Assembly: GCA_027016675.1 (NCBI GenBank)
Contig: JALUSH010000223.1
Span: 1 to 8,213 of the forward strand
Reading direction: 5' to 3'
DNA length: 8,213 bases
From: Thermodesulfovibrio sp.
GTDB taxonomy: Bacteria > Nitrospirota > Thermodesulfovibrionia > Thermodesulfovibrionales > JdFR-85
In this document: positions 1-7,132 of the stretch, piece by piece
Layout of the letters: each line of letters begins with the position of its first letter
How positions within the stretch are numbered: the stretch's first letter is position 1
Notes under the pieces: model-generated
Told to the model about the DNA's origin: nothing
Databases searched by the model: none
The model's input: the letters and a program-made list of their open reading frames with translations, nothing else
Translations under genes and position numbers: made by a program

Positions 1-45
1 TTATAAAACAATGTAAAACACATTATTATAGATAGGGGTTGTCTA

Positions 46-2301
46 ATGAAAGAAAAAATATTTCTCTTCTTCTTAGCTTTTCTTTTTATTTTGCCTTTAT
101 CATACCACAAAGAGATTTATGCATCACCATCACCAATTGTTACTGCAATCGAGGTTAGAGGGCTTAAACGAATTGAAGAAGGTGCTATTCTTAAAAGAAT
201 CGGGCAGAAAATAGGACAGCCTCTTTCAAGACAAAAGATATCAAAAGACATCAAAAATATCTACAACATGGGATATTTTGAAGATGTGAGGGTTGAAGTC
301 GAACCCTATGAAGGTGGATTGAAGGTTATATATATCGTTAAAGAGAAACCCACAATCTCAAGAATATACTTCAGTGGAAATCGTGAATTTGATGATACCA
401 AGCTAAGTGCTCAACTAACCATAACACCTGGAGCAATCGCTGACGTTACTTTGATTCAAAGGAATGTATCAGCCTTGAAAAACTTTTATGAATCAGAAGG
501 CTATTGGACTGCTCAAGTAGTACCTATTGTTAAAGAGATATCTGATAGTGAAGTTACTTTGACTTTTCTAATAGAAGAGGGTTCTAAGGTCAGGATTAAG
601 GACATAGAATTTATCGGCAACTCCAAAATATCTGACAGCAAAATAAAGCGAGTAATGAAAACAAAGTCGTGGTGGATTTTTTCCTTTATTACTTCATCAG
701 GTTACTATAAAAAATCTGTGATGAAGCAGGATATTGAACGAATAAAGGATCTTTACTATGATAATGGTTTTTTAAATGTAGTGGTTTCTGACCCTGAAAT
801 AACCTTAACAAAGGACAGAAAAAAAATGCTGATTAAGATAAGGATATCCGAAGGGCCTCAATACAGAATATCGGAAATAAAATTCAGGGCACATGCTCCA
901 TCTGATGAACCAAGATTAAAGGAGCTTTTACCACTAAAGAAGGGTGATATATTCAGCAAAAAACTACTACAGGAAGGCATAAGAAAGATAACCGAATTCT
1001 ACTCTGAGCGAGGCTATGCCCTGGCTACTGTGGAACCAGAGGTAATACCTGATGAAAAAACAAAAACTGTAAAACTTGTAATGAATGTTAATGAGGGAGA
1101 TATATACAGGGTTGGAAGAATAGAAATCATCGGCAACACAAAAACCCAGGATAAGGTAATCAGAAGAGAGATGCGTCTTGATGAAGGAGATATCTTCAAC
1201 AGCAAACTTCTGCAGAGAAGCTATGAAAGGATAAACAACCTTAATTTCTTTGAAACAGTGGAACTGATACCAAAACCGCGGGTGAAAGAAAAGAAACTTG
1301 ACATAGATATAAAGGTAAAAGAAAAGGCTACTGGTTTCTTGAGTGTGGGAGGCGGTTATAGTTCTATAGATAAGTTCGTGGCCATGATTGATGTTACCCA
1401 GGCAAATCTTTTTGGAACCGGGAGATACATAAAACTGCGGGGCGAGTTTGGTGGTCGTTCCACATTTTATGAACTCTCCTATAGAGACCCCTGGTTCATG
1501 GATAAACCCCTTTCCTTCTCTGTGAGCCTATATAAGACACGTCGTGACTATCTGGCTTATGACAGAGAAGCAACAGGCGGTACAATAGGTTTTGGAAAGA
1601 GATTTGGAGAATACTGGAACACCAGCATCACCTATAAATATGAAAAAGTTACCATTTCCAATATCGATGAAGGGGCATCAAATATTGTTAAAGACCAGGA
1701 AGGAACAAATGTAACCAGCAGCATTACCCCTGCCATATCAAGAGATACAAGGGATAATTACCTTGATCCCCACAGAGGTTCTAAAAACTCTCTCTACATT
1801 ACATATGCTGGACTTGGTGGTAACAACTTTTTCATCAAAGGATTGTTTGACTCATCATGGTTCTTCCCCATAGGAGAGACGACCTTTGCTGCAAGAGGCA
1901 GAATCGGTTACGCTACAGGGCTTTTTAATCACAAACTTCCTCTGTATGAAAGATTCTACGTTGGAGGTCTCTATACAATCAGGGGACTGGGTTTTGGCGA
2001 AGGAGGGCCAAAGGATGACAACGGAGACCCAATTGGTGGTACAAAGGAACTTATTGTTAATTTAGAATACATATTTCCTTTAATAACAGACCTAAAATTA
2101 AAAGGTGTAGTCTTTTTTGATACTGGAAAGGCCTATGATACCTCTGAAACCTTTGGTGCTGACCTCAGATACACTACCGGAGCCGGGGTTAGATGGATGT
2201 CCCCATTCGGACCCATCAGAATAGAATATGGTTATAATCTCGACAGACGCGAGGACGAAGACCAGGGAAGGATAGAATTTTCCTTTGGTGGATACTTTTA
2301 A
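46..2301 (+). CDS. bamA: Outer membrane protein assembly factor BamA (Omp85 family)
   Basis: BamA is the central subunit of the BAM complex, which folds and inserts beta-barrel proteins into the outer membrane. The 751-residue product starts with a signal peptide (hydrophobic residues about 5-20, likely cleavage near A26). Five POTRA repeats follow, starting near residues 31, 102, 181, 271 and 352; several show the typical I-x-F/I-x-GN motif (GNREF, GNSKI, GNTKT). A C-terminal barrel runs from about 430 to 751. The conserved loop-6 motif reads IRGL at 645-648 rather than the usual VRGF/Y, with the key Arg kept at 646. The protein ends in Phe751, as expected for a BAM beta-signal. Length is close to that of other BamA proteins. 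The ATG has an AGGGG ribosome site at 34-38. It heads the cluster, with ompH 37 bases downstream. The family assignment is secure. Confidence 0.97.
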   Translation: MKEKIFLFFLAFLFILPLSYHKEIYASPSPIVTAIEVRGLKRIEEGAILKRIGQKIGQPLSRQKISKDIKNIYNMGYFEDVRVEVEPYEGGLKVIYIVKEKPTISRIYFSGNREFDDTKLSAQLTITPGAIADVTLIQRNVSALKNFYESEGYWTAQVVPIVKEISDSEVTLTFLIEEGSKVRIKDIEFIGNSKISDSKIKRVMKTKSWWIFSFITSSGYYKKSVMKQDIERIKDLYYDNGFLNVVVSDPEITLTKDRKKMLIKIRISEGPQYRISEIKFRAHAPSDEPRLKELLPLKKGDIFSKKLLQEGIRKITEFYSERGYALATVEPEVIPDEKTKTVKLVMNVNEGDIYRVGRIEIIGNTKTQDKVIRREMRLDEGDIFNSKLLQRSYERINNLNFFETVELIPKPRVKEKKLDIDIKVKEKATGFLSVGGGYSSIDKFVAMIDVTQANLFGTGRYIKLRGEFGGRSTFYELSYRDPWFMDKPLSFSVSLYKTRRDYLAYDREATGGTIGFGKRFGEYWNTSITYKYEKVTISNIDEGASNIVKDQEGTNVTSSITPAISRDTRDNYLDPHRGSKNSLYITYAGLGGNNFFIKGLFDSSWFFPIGETTFAARGRIGYATGLFNHKLPLYERFYVGGLYTIRGLGFGEGGPKDDNGDPIGGTKELIVNLEYIFPLITDLKLKGVVFFDTGKAYDTSETFGADLRYTTGAGVRWMSPFGPIRIEYGYNLDRREDEDQGRIEFSFGGYF

Positions 2302-2338
2302 AGTTTAAAAAATCTTAAATATTATAAAGGAGGAGACA

Positions 2339-2860
2339 ATGAAGCGGTTTGTATTAATCTTGTTTTTGATTCTTGCTTTTCAGGGAGTAAGTTATGCCCT
2401 TGATGCAAAGATAGGTTATGTGGACTTACAAAAAGCACTCAATGAGTCTGAAGGTGGCAAAAGGGCCAAAAGTAGCCTTGAAGAGATTATCAAGGCAAAA
2501 CAAAAAATAATCGATGAACGTGGTGCAGAGATAGAAAAATTAAAATCTGAGATGGACAAACAGGCATCCCTGCTCTCTGCAGAGGCCCTTAAGAAGAAAC
2601 AGGATGAACTGGATAGAAAAATACGGGAATACAAGCGATTCGTACAGGATTCACAGGAAGAAGTAAAGAAGAAGGAAGCAGAACTTACAAAGGAGATCCT
2701 GAATGATCTGGTTAAGGTTGTACAGCAGATAGGTAAAGAAGAGAACTATACCATTATACTGGAAAAAGCAGAAGGCCTCATACTGTATGCAGACAGTGCA
2801 ATTGATCTAACTGACAAAGTAATCAAAAGATACAATGAAGAGATCAAGACAAAAAAATGA
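2339..2860 (+). CDS. skp: Periplasmic chaperone OmpH/Skp
   Basis: This is a periplasmic holdase that escorts unfolded outer-membrane proteins to BamA. The 173-residue product has a short basic N-terminus, a hydrophobic signal core (about 4-17) and a cleavage site likely after A20 (VSYA). The mature start (KIGYVDLQKALNESEGGKRA) is the OmpH family signature. A long Lys/Glu-rich coiled coil covers roughly residues 38-130; these are the tentacles of the Skp trimer. The C-terminal strand segment (YTIILEKAEGLILYAD) is also typical. The ATG follows a very strong AAAGGAGG at 2326-2333. The stop overlaps the lpxD start as ATGA, so the two are probably translationally coupled. Placement between bamA and lpxD is the common order in many Gram-negative phyla. 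Confidence 0.94.
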   Translation: MKRFVLILFLILAFQGVSYALDAKIGYVDLQKALNESEGGKRAKSSLEEIIKAKQKIIDERGAEIEKLKSEMDKQASLLSAEALKKKQDELDRKIREYKRFVQDSQEEVKKKEAELTKEILNDLVKVVQQIGKEENYTIILEKAEGLILYADSAIDLTDKVIKRYNEEIKTKK

Positions 2861-3888
2861 AATTAAAGGATATCGCTCAACATATAAATGCCGAATTATT
2901 TGGAGATGGAGAGATCGAGATAACGGGGGTTTCAGGCCTTGAGGATGTCAGAGAAGGGGAGATTACATTTATAAAAAGCAAAAAGTATTTGAAAAAACTA
3001 ACTCAATCCTCTGCATCCGCTGTTATAACCAATGAGGCATTGGATGATCTGAATATCCCTCAGCTTGTAGTAAAAAACCCTCTTATAGGCTTTGCAAGGA
3101 TCCTGGAACTCTTCTATCCTGAAAAAAAAGGGGTTACAGGAATAAGTAAGGAAGCCCATATCTGTAGCACCGCTCAGATTGGTAAAGATGCAACCATCTA
3201 TCCCCATGTATTTGTTGGTGAGAATACTACTGTTGGTGACAGAACCATTATTTACCCTGGTGTATTCATTGGTGAAAATGTAAAGATTGGCTCAGATTGT
3301 GTAATTTTCCCGAATGTAAGTATTTATAACAATGTTGTAATAGGTTCCCGGGTGAGGATTCATGCAGGCACAGTTATAGGTTCAGATGGATTTGGCTATG
3401 TCTTTGAGGCTGACAGGCATTATAAAATCCCACAGGTAGGTGGTGTAATTGTTGAAGACGATGTTGAAATAGGTGCATCAGTAACAATTGACAGGGCTAC
3501 CACAGGCAATACAGTCATTGGGGAAGGTACAAAAATTGACAATCTTGTTCAGATTGCACATAATGTACATATAGGTAAACACTGCATAATCGTTGCCCAG
3601 GTTGGAATTGCAGGAAGCACCAGATTGGGAAACTATGTTACCCTCGCAGGACAGGTAGGCGTCTCTGACCATACCACTATCGAAGATGGCACAATCGTAA
3701 CCGCACAAAGCGGTGTAATGGGTGATGTTAAAAAGGGAGTATATTCTGGCTCACCAGCAATGTCTCACTTTAAATGGTTGAGAGTCAGGGCAACACTTGA
3801 ACTACTACCCGATATTCACAAGAAGGTCAAGGAACTTGAAAAGGCAATAAAAGAAATCAAAGGAGGACAAGACAATGATCGGGATTAA
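2857..3888 (+). CDS. lpxD: UDP-3-O-acylglucosamine N-acyltransferase LpxD
   Basis: LpxD is the third enzyme of lipid A synthesis. It transfers a 3-hydroxyacyl chain from ACP to the 2-amino group of UDP-3-O-acyl-glucosamine in the cytoplasm. The 343-residue length matches the family (E. coli 341). An N-terminal uridine-binding domain (about 1-100, including GEITFIKSKKYL) precedes a left-handed beta-helix of hexapeptide repeats (about 105-300). The likely catalytic base is H235 in DNLVQIAHNVHIG, equivalent to H239 of E. coli. A C-terminal helix (about 310-340) should take part in ACP binding. The start overlaps the ompH stop by four bases and has no clear Shine-Dalgarno of its own, so it probably depends on coupling. 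Its end overlaps fabZ by 14 bases. Confidence 0.96.
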   Translation: MKLKDIAQHINAELFGDGEIEITGVSGLEDVREGEITFIKSKKYLKKLTQSSASAVITNEALDDLNIPQLVVKNPLIGFARILELFYPEKKGVTGISKEAHICSTAQIGKDATIYPHVFVGENTTVGDRTIIYPGVFIGENVKIGSDCVIFPNVSIYNNVVIGSRVRIHAGTVIGSDGFGYVFEADRHYKIPQVGGVIVEDDVEIGASVTIDRATTGNTVIGEGTKIDNLVQIAHNVHIGKHCIIVAQVGIAGSTRLGNYVTLAGQVGVSDHTTIEDGTIVTAQSGVMGDVKKGVYSGSPAMSHFKWLRVRATLELLPDIHKKVKELEKAIKEIKGGQDNDRD

Positions 3889-4306
3889 AGAGATCATGGA
3901 GGTCTTACCTCACAGGTATCCTTTTCTCCTGGTAGACCGGATAATTGAGATCGAAGAAGGAAAGAGAATAGTGGGCATAAAGAATGTCACGATGAACGAA
4001 GCCTTTTTTCAGGGCCATTTCCCGGGAAATCCGATCATGCCGGGGGTATTGATAATAGAAGCAATGGCTCAGGTTTCAGGTGTGCTTGCCTATAAATCAG
4101 GCATGTCTGGTAAGGCAACCTACTTTCTCAGTATAGAAAAGGCAAAGTTCAGAAAGCCTGTGGTTCCAGGAGACCAGTTAAGACTGGAAATAACTGTCCT
4201 CAGGGGGAGACAGACAATCTGGCGATTTGCAGGCAATGCCTATGTTGATGACAAACTTGTAGCAGAAGCTGAGTTTACAGCAATGATTACGGATAAGGAG
4301 TTATAA
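3875..4306 (+). CDS. fabZ: 3-hydroxyacyl-ACP dehydratase FabZ
   Basis: FabZ dehydrates 3-hydroxyacyl-ACP to trans-2-enoyl-ACP in fatty acid elongation, and so competes with LpxA and LpxD for the same substrates. The 143-residue product has a hot-dog fold with the family signatures LPHRYPFLLVDR (11-22) and GHFPGNPIMPGVLIIEAMAQ (47-66). The catalytic pair is H48 and E62. The start lies inside the lpxD end and has a strong AAAGGAGGA at 3859-3867, seven bases upstream, which fixes this ATG. Only two bases separate the stop from lpxA. The order lpxD-fabZ-lpxA is widely conserved and is thought to balance membrane phospholipid against lipid A. Confidence 0.97.
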   Translation: MIGIKEIMEVLPHRYPFLLVDRIIEIEEGKRIVGIKNVTMNEAFFQGHFPGNPIMPGVLIIEAMAQVSGVLAYKSGMSGKATYFLSIEKAKFRKPVVPGDQLRLEITVLRGRQTIWRFAGNAYVDDKLVAEAEFTAMITDKEL

Positions 4307-4308
4307 AG

Positions 4309-5097
4309 ATGGCCACTGAGATACATCCTACAGCTATAATTGACAGTTCTGTGGAAATCGATGATGATGTAAAGATAGGACCTTACTGCATAATCAGAGA
4401 CAGTGTTAAGATATCAAAGGGTACCGAGATTTTTAATAATGTAGTAATTGAGGGAAATACAACAATTGGTGAGTCATGCAAAATTTTTCCCTTTACAACA
4501 ATAGGATTGCCACCTCAGGATCTTAAATACAAGGCTGAGCCCACAGGAGTCAAGATAGGTAAGAATAACCTCATCAGAGAATACATCACCATACACAGGG
4601 CATCTGTGGATGGTGATGGCTATACTGAGATAGGAGACAACAATTTTCTCATGGCCTATGTCCATATTGCACATGATTGCAAACTTGGCAATGGTATTAT
4701 TATGGCCAATGCTGCAACCCTTGGTGGGCATGTAACAGTTGAGGATTATGCTGTCTTTGGAGGACTGGCGGCTGCACACCAGTTTACAAGAATCGGAGCC
4801 TATTCAATGGTAAGTGGACTAAGTGGTGTTGTTCAGGATATTCCACCCTATACCATAGCCTCAGGCCCTCGTGCCAAGCTTTATGGACTTAATATTGTAG
4901 GGCTTAAAAGACACGGGTTTAATGACGAAACAATCTCAGAGTTAAAAAAGGCTTACAAGATTCTCTTCAGGGAGAAGTTATCCCTGAAAGAGGCAATTAA
5001 AAAGGTTCAGGCGGAACTTCCCTATACAGATGAGATAGCTCATCTGATTAACTTTATTAATTCTAACAGAAGAGGAATTGCAAGACCTGATCTATAA
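4309..5097 (+). CDS. lpxA: UDP-N-acetylglucosamine acyltransferase LpxA
   Basis: LpxA starts lipid A synthesis by moving a 3-hydroxyacyl chain from ACP to the 3-OH of UDP-GlcNAc. Its length of 262 residues equals that of E. coli LpxA. Hexapeptide repeats form a beta-helix (about 1-185), followed by a helical C-terminus. The catalytic His is H122 in HIAHDCKLG (E. coli H125). The hallmarks QDLKY, IREYITIHRA and GLKRHGF are present. Counting without gaps from the catalytic His, G170 aligns with E. coli G173, the hydrocarbon-ruler residue, which suggests a long (about C14) acyl chain. The ATG follows AAGGAG at 4295-4300. It is the last gene of the first tight cluster; a 91-base gap follows. Confidence 0.97.
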   Translation: MATEIHPTAIIDSSVEIDDDVKIGPYCIIRDSVKISKGTEIFNNVVIEGNTTIGESCKIFPFTTIGLPPQDLKYKAEPTGVKIGKNNLIREYITIHRASVDGDGYTEIGDNNFLMAYVHIAHDCKLGNGIIMANAATLGGHVTVEDYAVFGGLAAAHQFTRIGAYSMVSGLSGVVQDIPPYTIASGPRAKLYGLNIVGLKRHGFNDETISELKKAYKILFREKLSLKEAIKKVQAELPYTDEIAHLINFINSNRRGIARPDL

Positions 5098-5118
5098 TTA
5101 CCTGAACTGATCGATTTG

Positions 5119-5149
5119 TTGAATAATATTAAGTAAGTTTCGGTAAAAT
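5119..5149 (+). promoter_or_regulatory. Possible weak promoter upstream of lpxI
   Basis: The 91-base gap between lpxA and lpxI contains TTGAAT (5119-5124) and TAAAAT (5144-5149), 19 bases apart. Each resembles a sigma-70 box, but the spacing is long. It could give lpxI and its downstream genes a second promoter. No terminator is visible in the gap, so read-through from lpxA is also likely. Confidence 0.25.
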
Positions 5150-5174
5150 CACTAAACTCTGGAATCATTTAAAA

Positions 5175-5180
5175 AGAGGG
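5175..5180 (+). promoter_or_regulatory. Ribosome binding site fixing the TTG start of lpxI
   Basis: AGAGGG lies eight bases before the TTG at 5189. No ATG or GTG lies nearby in frame, and the first internal Met is about 30 residues inside the conserved fold. This site therefore decides the start. Confidence 0.7.
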
Positions 5181-5188
5181 AACGAGAA

Positions 5189-6010
5189 TTGAAAAAGATA
5201 GGCATTATCTCAGGCAAGGGTTCACTTCCCTGCCTGTTAGCAGAGGAGGCAAAAAGACAGGGTTATTATGTATTGATGGTTGCCCTTGATCCAATAGCAG
5301 ACCATCTCAATGGATGTGCCGATGAGATAAAAAGAGTCAATGTGGGAAAACTGGGTAGGCTTATCAAGGTACTGAAGGATGCAGGTATTACAGAGGCTAT
5401 CATGGCAGGCAAGGTCTCCAAAAGCCTGCTCTACAAGAGCAATATCCAGCCGGATATCCGTGCAGTAAAACTGCTTTTCAAACTGAAAGACAAAAAAGAC
5501 GATACCATACTGCAGGCCATTACAGAGGAACTCAAGACAGAGGGCATACAAATAGTAGAAACCACCTGCTTTGCACAGGAACCCCTGATGCCCGAGGGTG
5601 TTATTACGAAAACAAAACCCACCACATCAATAAAAAAGGATATAGAGTTCGGATACAGAATAGCACTGGAGATTGGACGGCTTGATATAGGACAGACCGT
5701 AGTAATAAAAGACAGGGCTGTAATGGCTGTTGAGGCAATAGAAGGCACAGATGAGGCGATAAGACGGGGTGGAAGCCTGGCAGGCTCTGGAGCAGTTGTT
5801 GTGAAGGTAGCAAAACCCCAGCAGGATTTCAGGTACGATGTACCTGTAGTGGGTATTGAAACACTAAAGACCATGATCCAGGTACAGGCATCAACACTTG
5901 CTGTAGAGGCAGCAAGGGCAATAATTGTTCATAAGGATGAAATGGTCAGATTGGCAGACAGGCACAATATCAGTATTATTGGCATATCAAAAGACTTCCT
6001 ATGCTATTAG
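5189..6010 (+). CDS. lpxI: UDP-2,3-diacylglucosamine pyrophosphatase LpxI
   Basis: LpxI hydrolyses UDP-2,3-diacylglucosamine to lipid X and UMP, the fourth lipid A step. It replaces LpxH, with which it shares no fold, in many non-enterobacterial lineages. The 273-residue product starts with the family pattern KKIGIISGKGSLP and has the central LEIGRLDIGQTVVIKDRAV and VEAIEGTDEAIRRG blocks. The C-terminal RYDVPVVGIETL contains D217, which appears to match the catalytic Asp (D225) of Caulobacter LpxI as recalled from that sequence. The start codon is TTG, chosen because AGAGGG sits eight bases upstream and the conserved N-terminus begins directly after it. The gene overlaps the next one by 10 bases. 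The frequent partner lpxB is not next to it here. Confidence 0.94.
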   Translation: MKKIGIISGKGSLPCLLAEEAKRQGYYVLMVALDPIADHLNGCADEIKRVNVGKLGRLIKVLKDAGITEAIMAGKVSKSLLYKSNIQPDIRAVKLLFKLKDKKDDTILQAITEELKTEGIQIVETTCFAQEPLMPEGVITKTKPTTSIKKDIEFGYRIALEIGRLDIGQTVVIKDRAVMAVEAIEGTDEAIRRGGSLAGSGAVVVKVAKPQQDFRYDVPVVGIETLKTMIQVQASTLAVEAARAIIVHKDEMVRLADRHNISIIGISKDFLCY

Positions 6011-6543
6011 ATTCCTTTAACCAGGACCTCTCCCGGGCATACAAAGTCCTTGCCATATTCTATCTCTACGGGATATCAGAAGAGGTGGTCAGAGAATTGT
6101 CCGAGGAATTTGAAATGGAACCAGGCACTGAAAGGATAGAGGATATAGAGGAGGATTTTTTTAATCTGGTTTCATCACCTGGAGCAATCCTTCCACCTTA
6201 TGAATCACTCTATCTCTATCCTGAAACAAACAGTAAAACTCAAGACAAGCGGATATCCGATGAAGTATCTCAATTATATACCTCAGCAGGCCTCAATATT
6301 GCTCCTGAGATAACAACCGTACCCCCTGATCATATCGGACTTGAACTACTCTACACTGCCTATCTCATAGATAACAATAGGGTTGAAGATTTACAAAGGT
6401 TCTTCAAATTACATATGATAAACTGGATACCGCAGTATTGTGATCTCCTTGAAAAGGAGGCACAGACTGAATTCATGAAAGAAGTTGCTCGCATAACCCG
6501 TGAACTTATAATAACAGACTTTGAAGATCTGAATCATGGATAG
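6001..6543 (+). CDS. TorD/DmsD/NarJ-like redox enzyme maturation chaperone
   Basis: This 180-residue, probably all-helical cytoplasmic protein resembles the TorD superfamily. Members bind the Tat signal or apoenzyme of molybdopterin oxidoreductases until the cofactor is loaded. Visible family marks are PPYESLYLYPE (65-75, as in the E/P-Y-S-Y region), PPDHIGLEL (108-116), and the helix with H138, W142 and P144 in FFKLHMINWIPQYCDLL. The length is typical. The ATG overlaps the end of lpxI by 10 bases and has no clear Shine-Dalgarno, so coupling is likely; its end overlaps atpZ by 8 bases. No molybdoenzyme lies in the window, so its client is unknown. The subgroup (TorD, DmsD or NarJ) cannot be decided from sequence alone. 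Confidence 0.8.
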   Translation: MLLDSFNQDLSRAYKVLAIFYLYGISEEVVRELSEEFEMEPGTERIEDIEEDFFNLVSSPGAILPPYESLYLYPETNSKTQDKRISDEVSQLYTSAGLNIAPEITTVPPDHIGLELLYTAYLIDNNRVEDLQRFFKLHMINWIPQYCDLLEKEAQTEFMKEVARITRELIITDFEDLNHG

Positions 6544-6778
6544 GGAGCCAAAAAGCATATGGAAGGATTTACTGGAGGCAAGTACTGCACCATTGAATCT
6601 TGTGGTATCCACATTTGTTGGTCTTGCTATTGGATATGGACTTGACAGCTTGTTCAACACATCTCCATATCTTACAATAATCTTTCTCATATTGGGAATA
6701 ATATCAGGTTTCAGGGACCTTTTCAGATTTGCAAGGAGGCAGACTAAGAAAGATGAAGATGGTAAAAAGAATAAATAG
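6536..6778 (+). CDS. atpZ: AtpZ/AtpQ-type small membrane protein of ATP synthase operons
   Basis: This 80-residue inner-membrane protein has two predicted helices (about 19-40 and 45-62). They are joined by a GYGLDSLFNTSPYL turn, followed by IISGFRDLFRFAR and a charged Lys/Asp tail. The G-x-x-x-G-Y-x-LD and P-x-L-x-I-I-F-x-x-G-x-I-x-G-F pattern is that of the AtpZ/AtpI (F0F1-ATPase-associated) family. Relatives are found at the head of atp operons and have been linked to Mg2+ supply or c-ring assembly. It overlaps the TorD-like gene by 8 bases and atpI by 26, so it belongs to one transcript. The ribosome site is weak. The rest of the ATP synthase is not in the window. Confidence 0.82.
   Translation: MDREPKSIWKDLLEASTAPLNLVVSTFVGLAIGYGLDSLFNTSPYLTIIFLILGIISGFRDLFRFARRQTKKDEDGKKNK
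6733..6739 (+). promoter_or_regulatory. Ribosome binding site for atpI inside atpZ
   Basis: AAGGAGG lies 13 bases before the ATG at 6753. A TTG at 6729 would open the frame further upstream but lies in front of this site. The site therefore favours 6753; the ATG at 6759 is a less likely alternative. Confidence 0.6.
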
Positions 6779-7112
6779 AATATCCCTTGTGCTGCTTTTA
6801 ATTGCAGCTCTGGTGGCCTCATTCTTTGACTGGAAAAAATTCCCAGCAGGCATCCTGGTGGGTGGAGCACTGGCGCTTGCCAATCTTAAAGGCATACAGT
6901 GGGGCATACAGGGAATCACAGACCCTGAAATAGCCCGACAGCTTAAGGGCAGGATAATCTTCTTCAGTCTTTTCAGGCTTTTGATACTCTTTATCATACT
7001 GGCCATACTGCTTTATCTAAGACTGGTCAACATATGGGCGATAATGATAGGTCTTACCATTGTCTTTGTAACAACAATGATAGAGGGATTAAGGGAGGCA
7101 AAATTTCTATGA
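6753..7112 (+). CDS. atpI: ATP synthase subunit I (AtpI family)
   Basis: This is a 119-residue integral membrane protein with about four helices (roughly 10-25, 30-45, 68-90 and 93-112). A short basic N-terminus and a loop with ITDPEIARQLKGR are typical of the ATP-synt_I family. AtpI assists assembly of the c-ring of the F0 sector; it is not part of the finished enzyme in most species. The ATG at 6753 was chosen for the internal Shine-Dalgarno at 6733-6739. The overlap with atpZ indicates co-translation. In most genomes atpB follows directly. Here, AAGGGAGG (7091-7098) and an ATGA junction (7109-7112) look like a start for such a gene, but the frame closes after seven codons. Confidence 0.8.
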   Translation: MKMVKRINRISLVLLLIAALVASFFDWKKFPAGILVGGALALANLKGIQWGIQGITDPEIARQLKGRIIFFSLFRLLILFIILAILLYLRLVNIWAIMIGLTIVFVTTMIEGLREAKFL

Positions 7113-7132
7113 GTTTTTACACTACTTTTTAA
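7091..7132 (+). other. Ribosome site and start codon leading only to a 7-codon frame
   Basis: AAGGGAGG (7091-7098) stands 10 bases before an ATG (7109) that overlaps the atpI stop as ATGA. This is the usual form of a coupled downstream gene. The frame reads MSFYTTF and then stops at 7130-7132. It may be the stranded start of a lost downstream gene, or chance. No matching coding sequence is visible after it. Confidence 0.4.

Noticed and set aside
24..29. TATTAT as the bamA promoter
   Set aside because: A start about seven bases downstream would fall in the ribosome site at 34-38, leaving no usable leader. The real promoter is probably upstream of the window.
1014..1205. Minus-strand open frame inside bamA
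   Set aside because: It lies wholly within the BamA POTRA region, shows no family motif and has no ribosome site. The plus-strand frame is clearly the coding one.
5136..5158. AGTTT/AAACT hairpin between lpxA and lpxI as a terminator
   Set aside because: The 5-bp AT-rich stem with a long loop and no T-run is too weak.
5431..5874. 147-codon minus-strand open frame inside lpxI
   Set aside because: It is antisense to conserved LpxI blocks, and its Ser/Ile/Phe-rich composition is typical of a shadow frame. No promoter or ribosome site supports it.
6409..6870. 153-codon minus-strand open frame spanning the torD-like, atpZ and atpI genes
   Set aside because: It covers three well-supported plus-strand genes, and its product shows no recognisable domain.
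6729..7112. Longer atpI form starting at TTG 6729
   Set aside because: The strong AAGGAGG (6733-6739) lies after that TTG, and the extra residues are charged and not typical of the family. ATG 6753 fits better.
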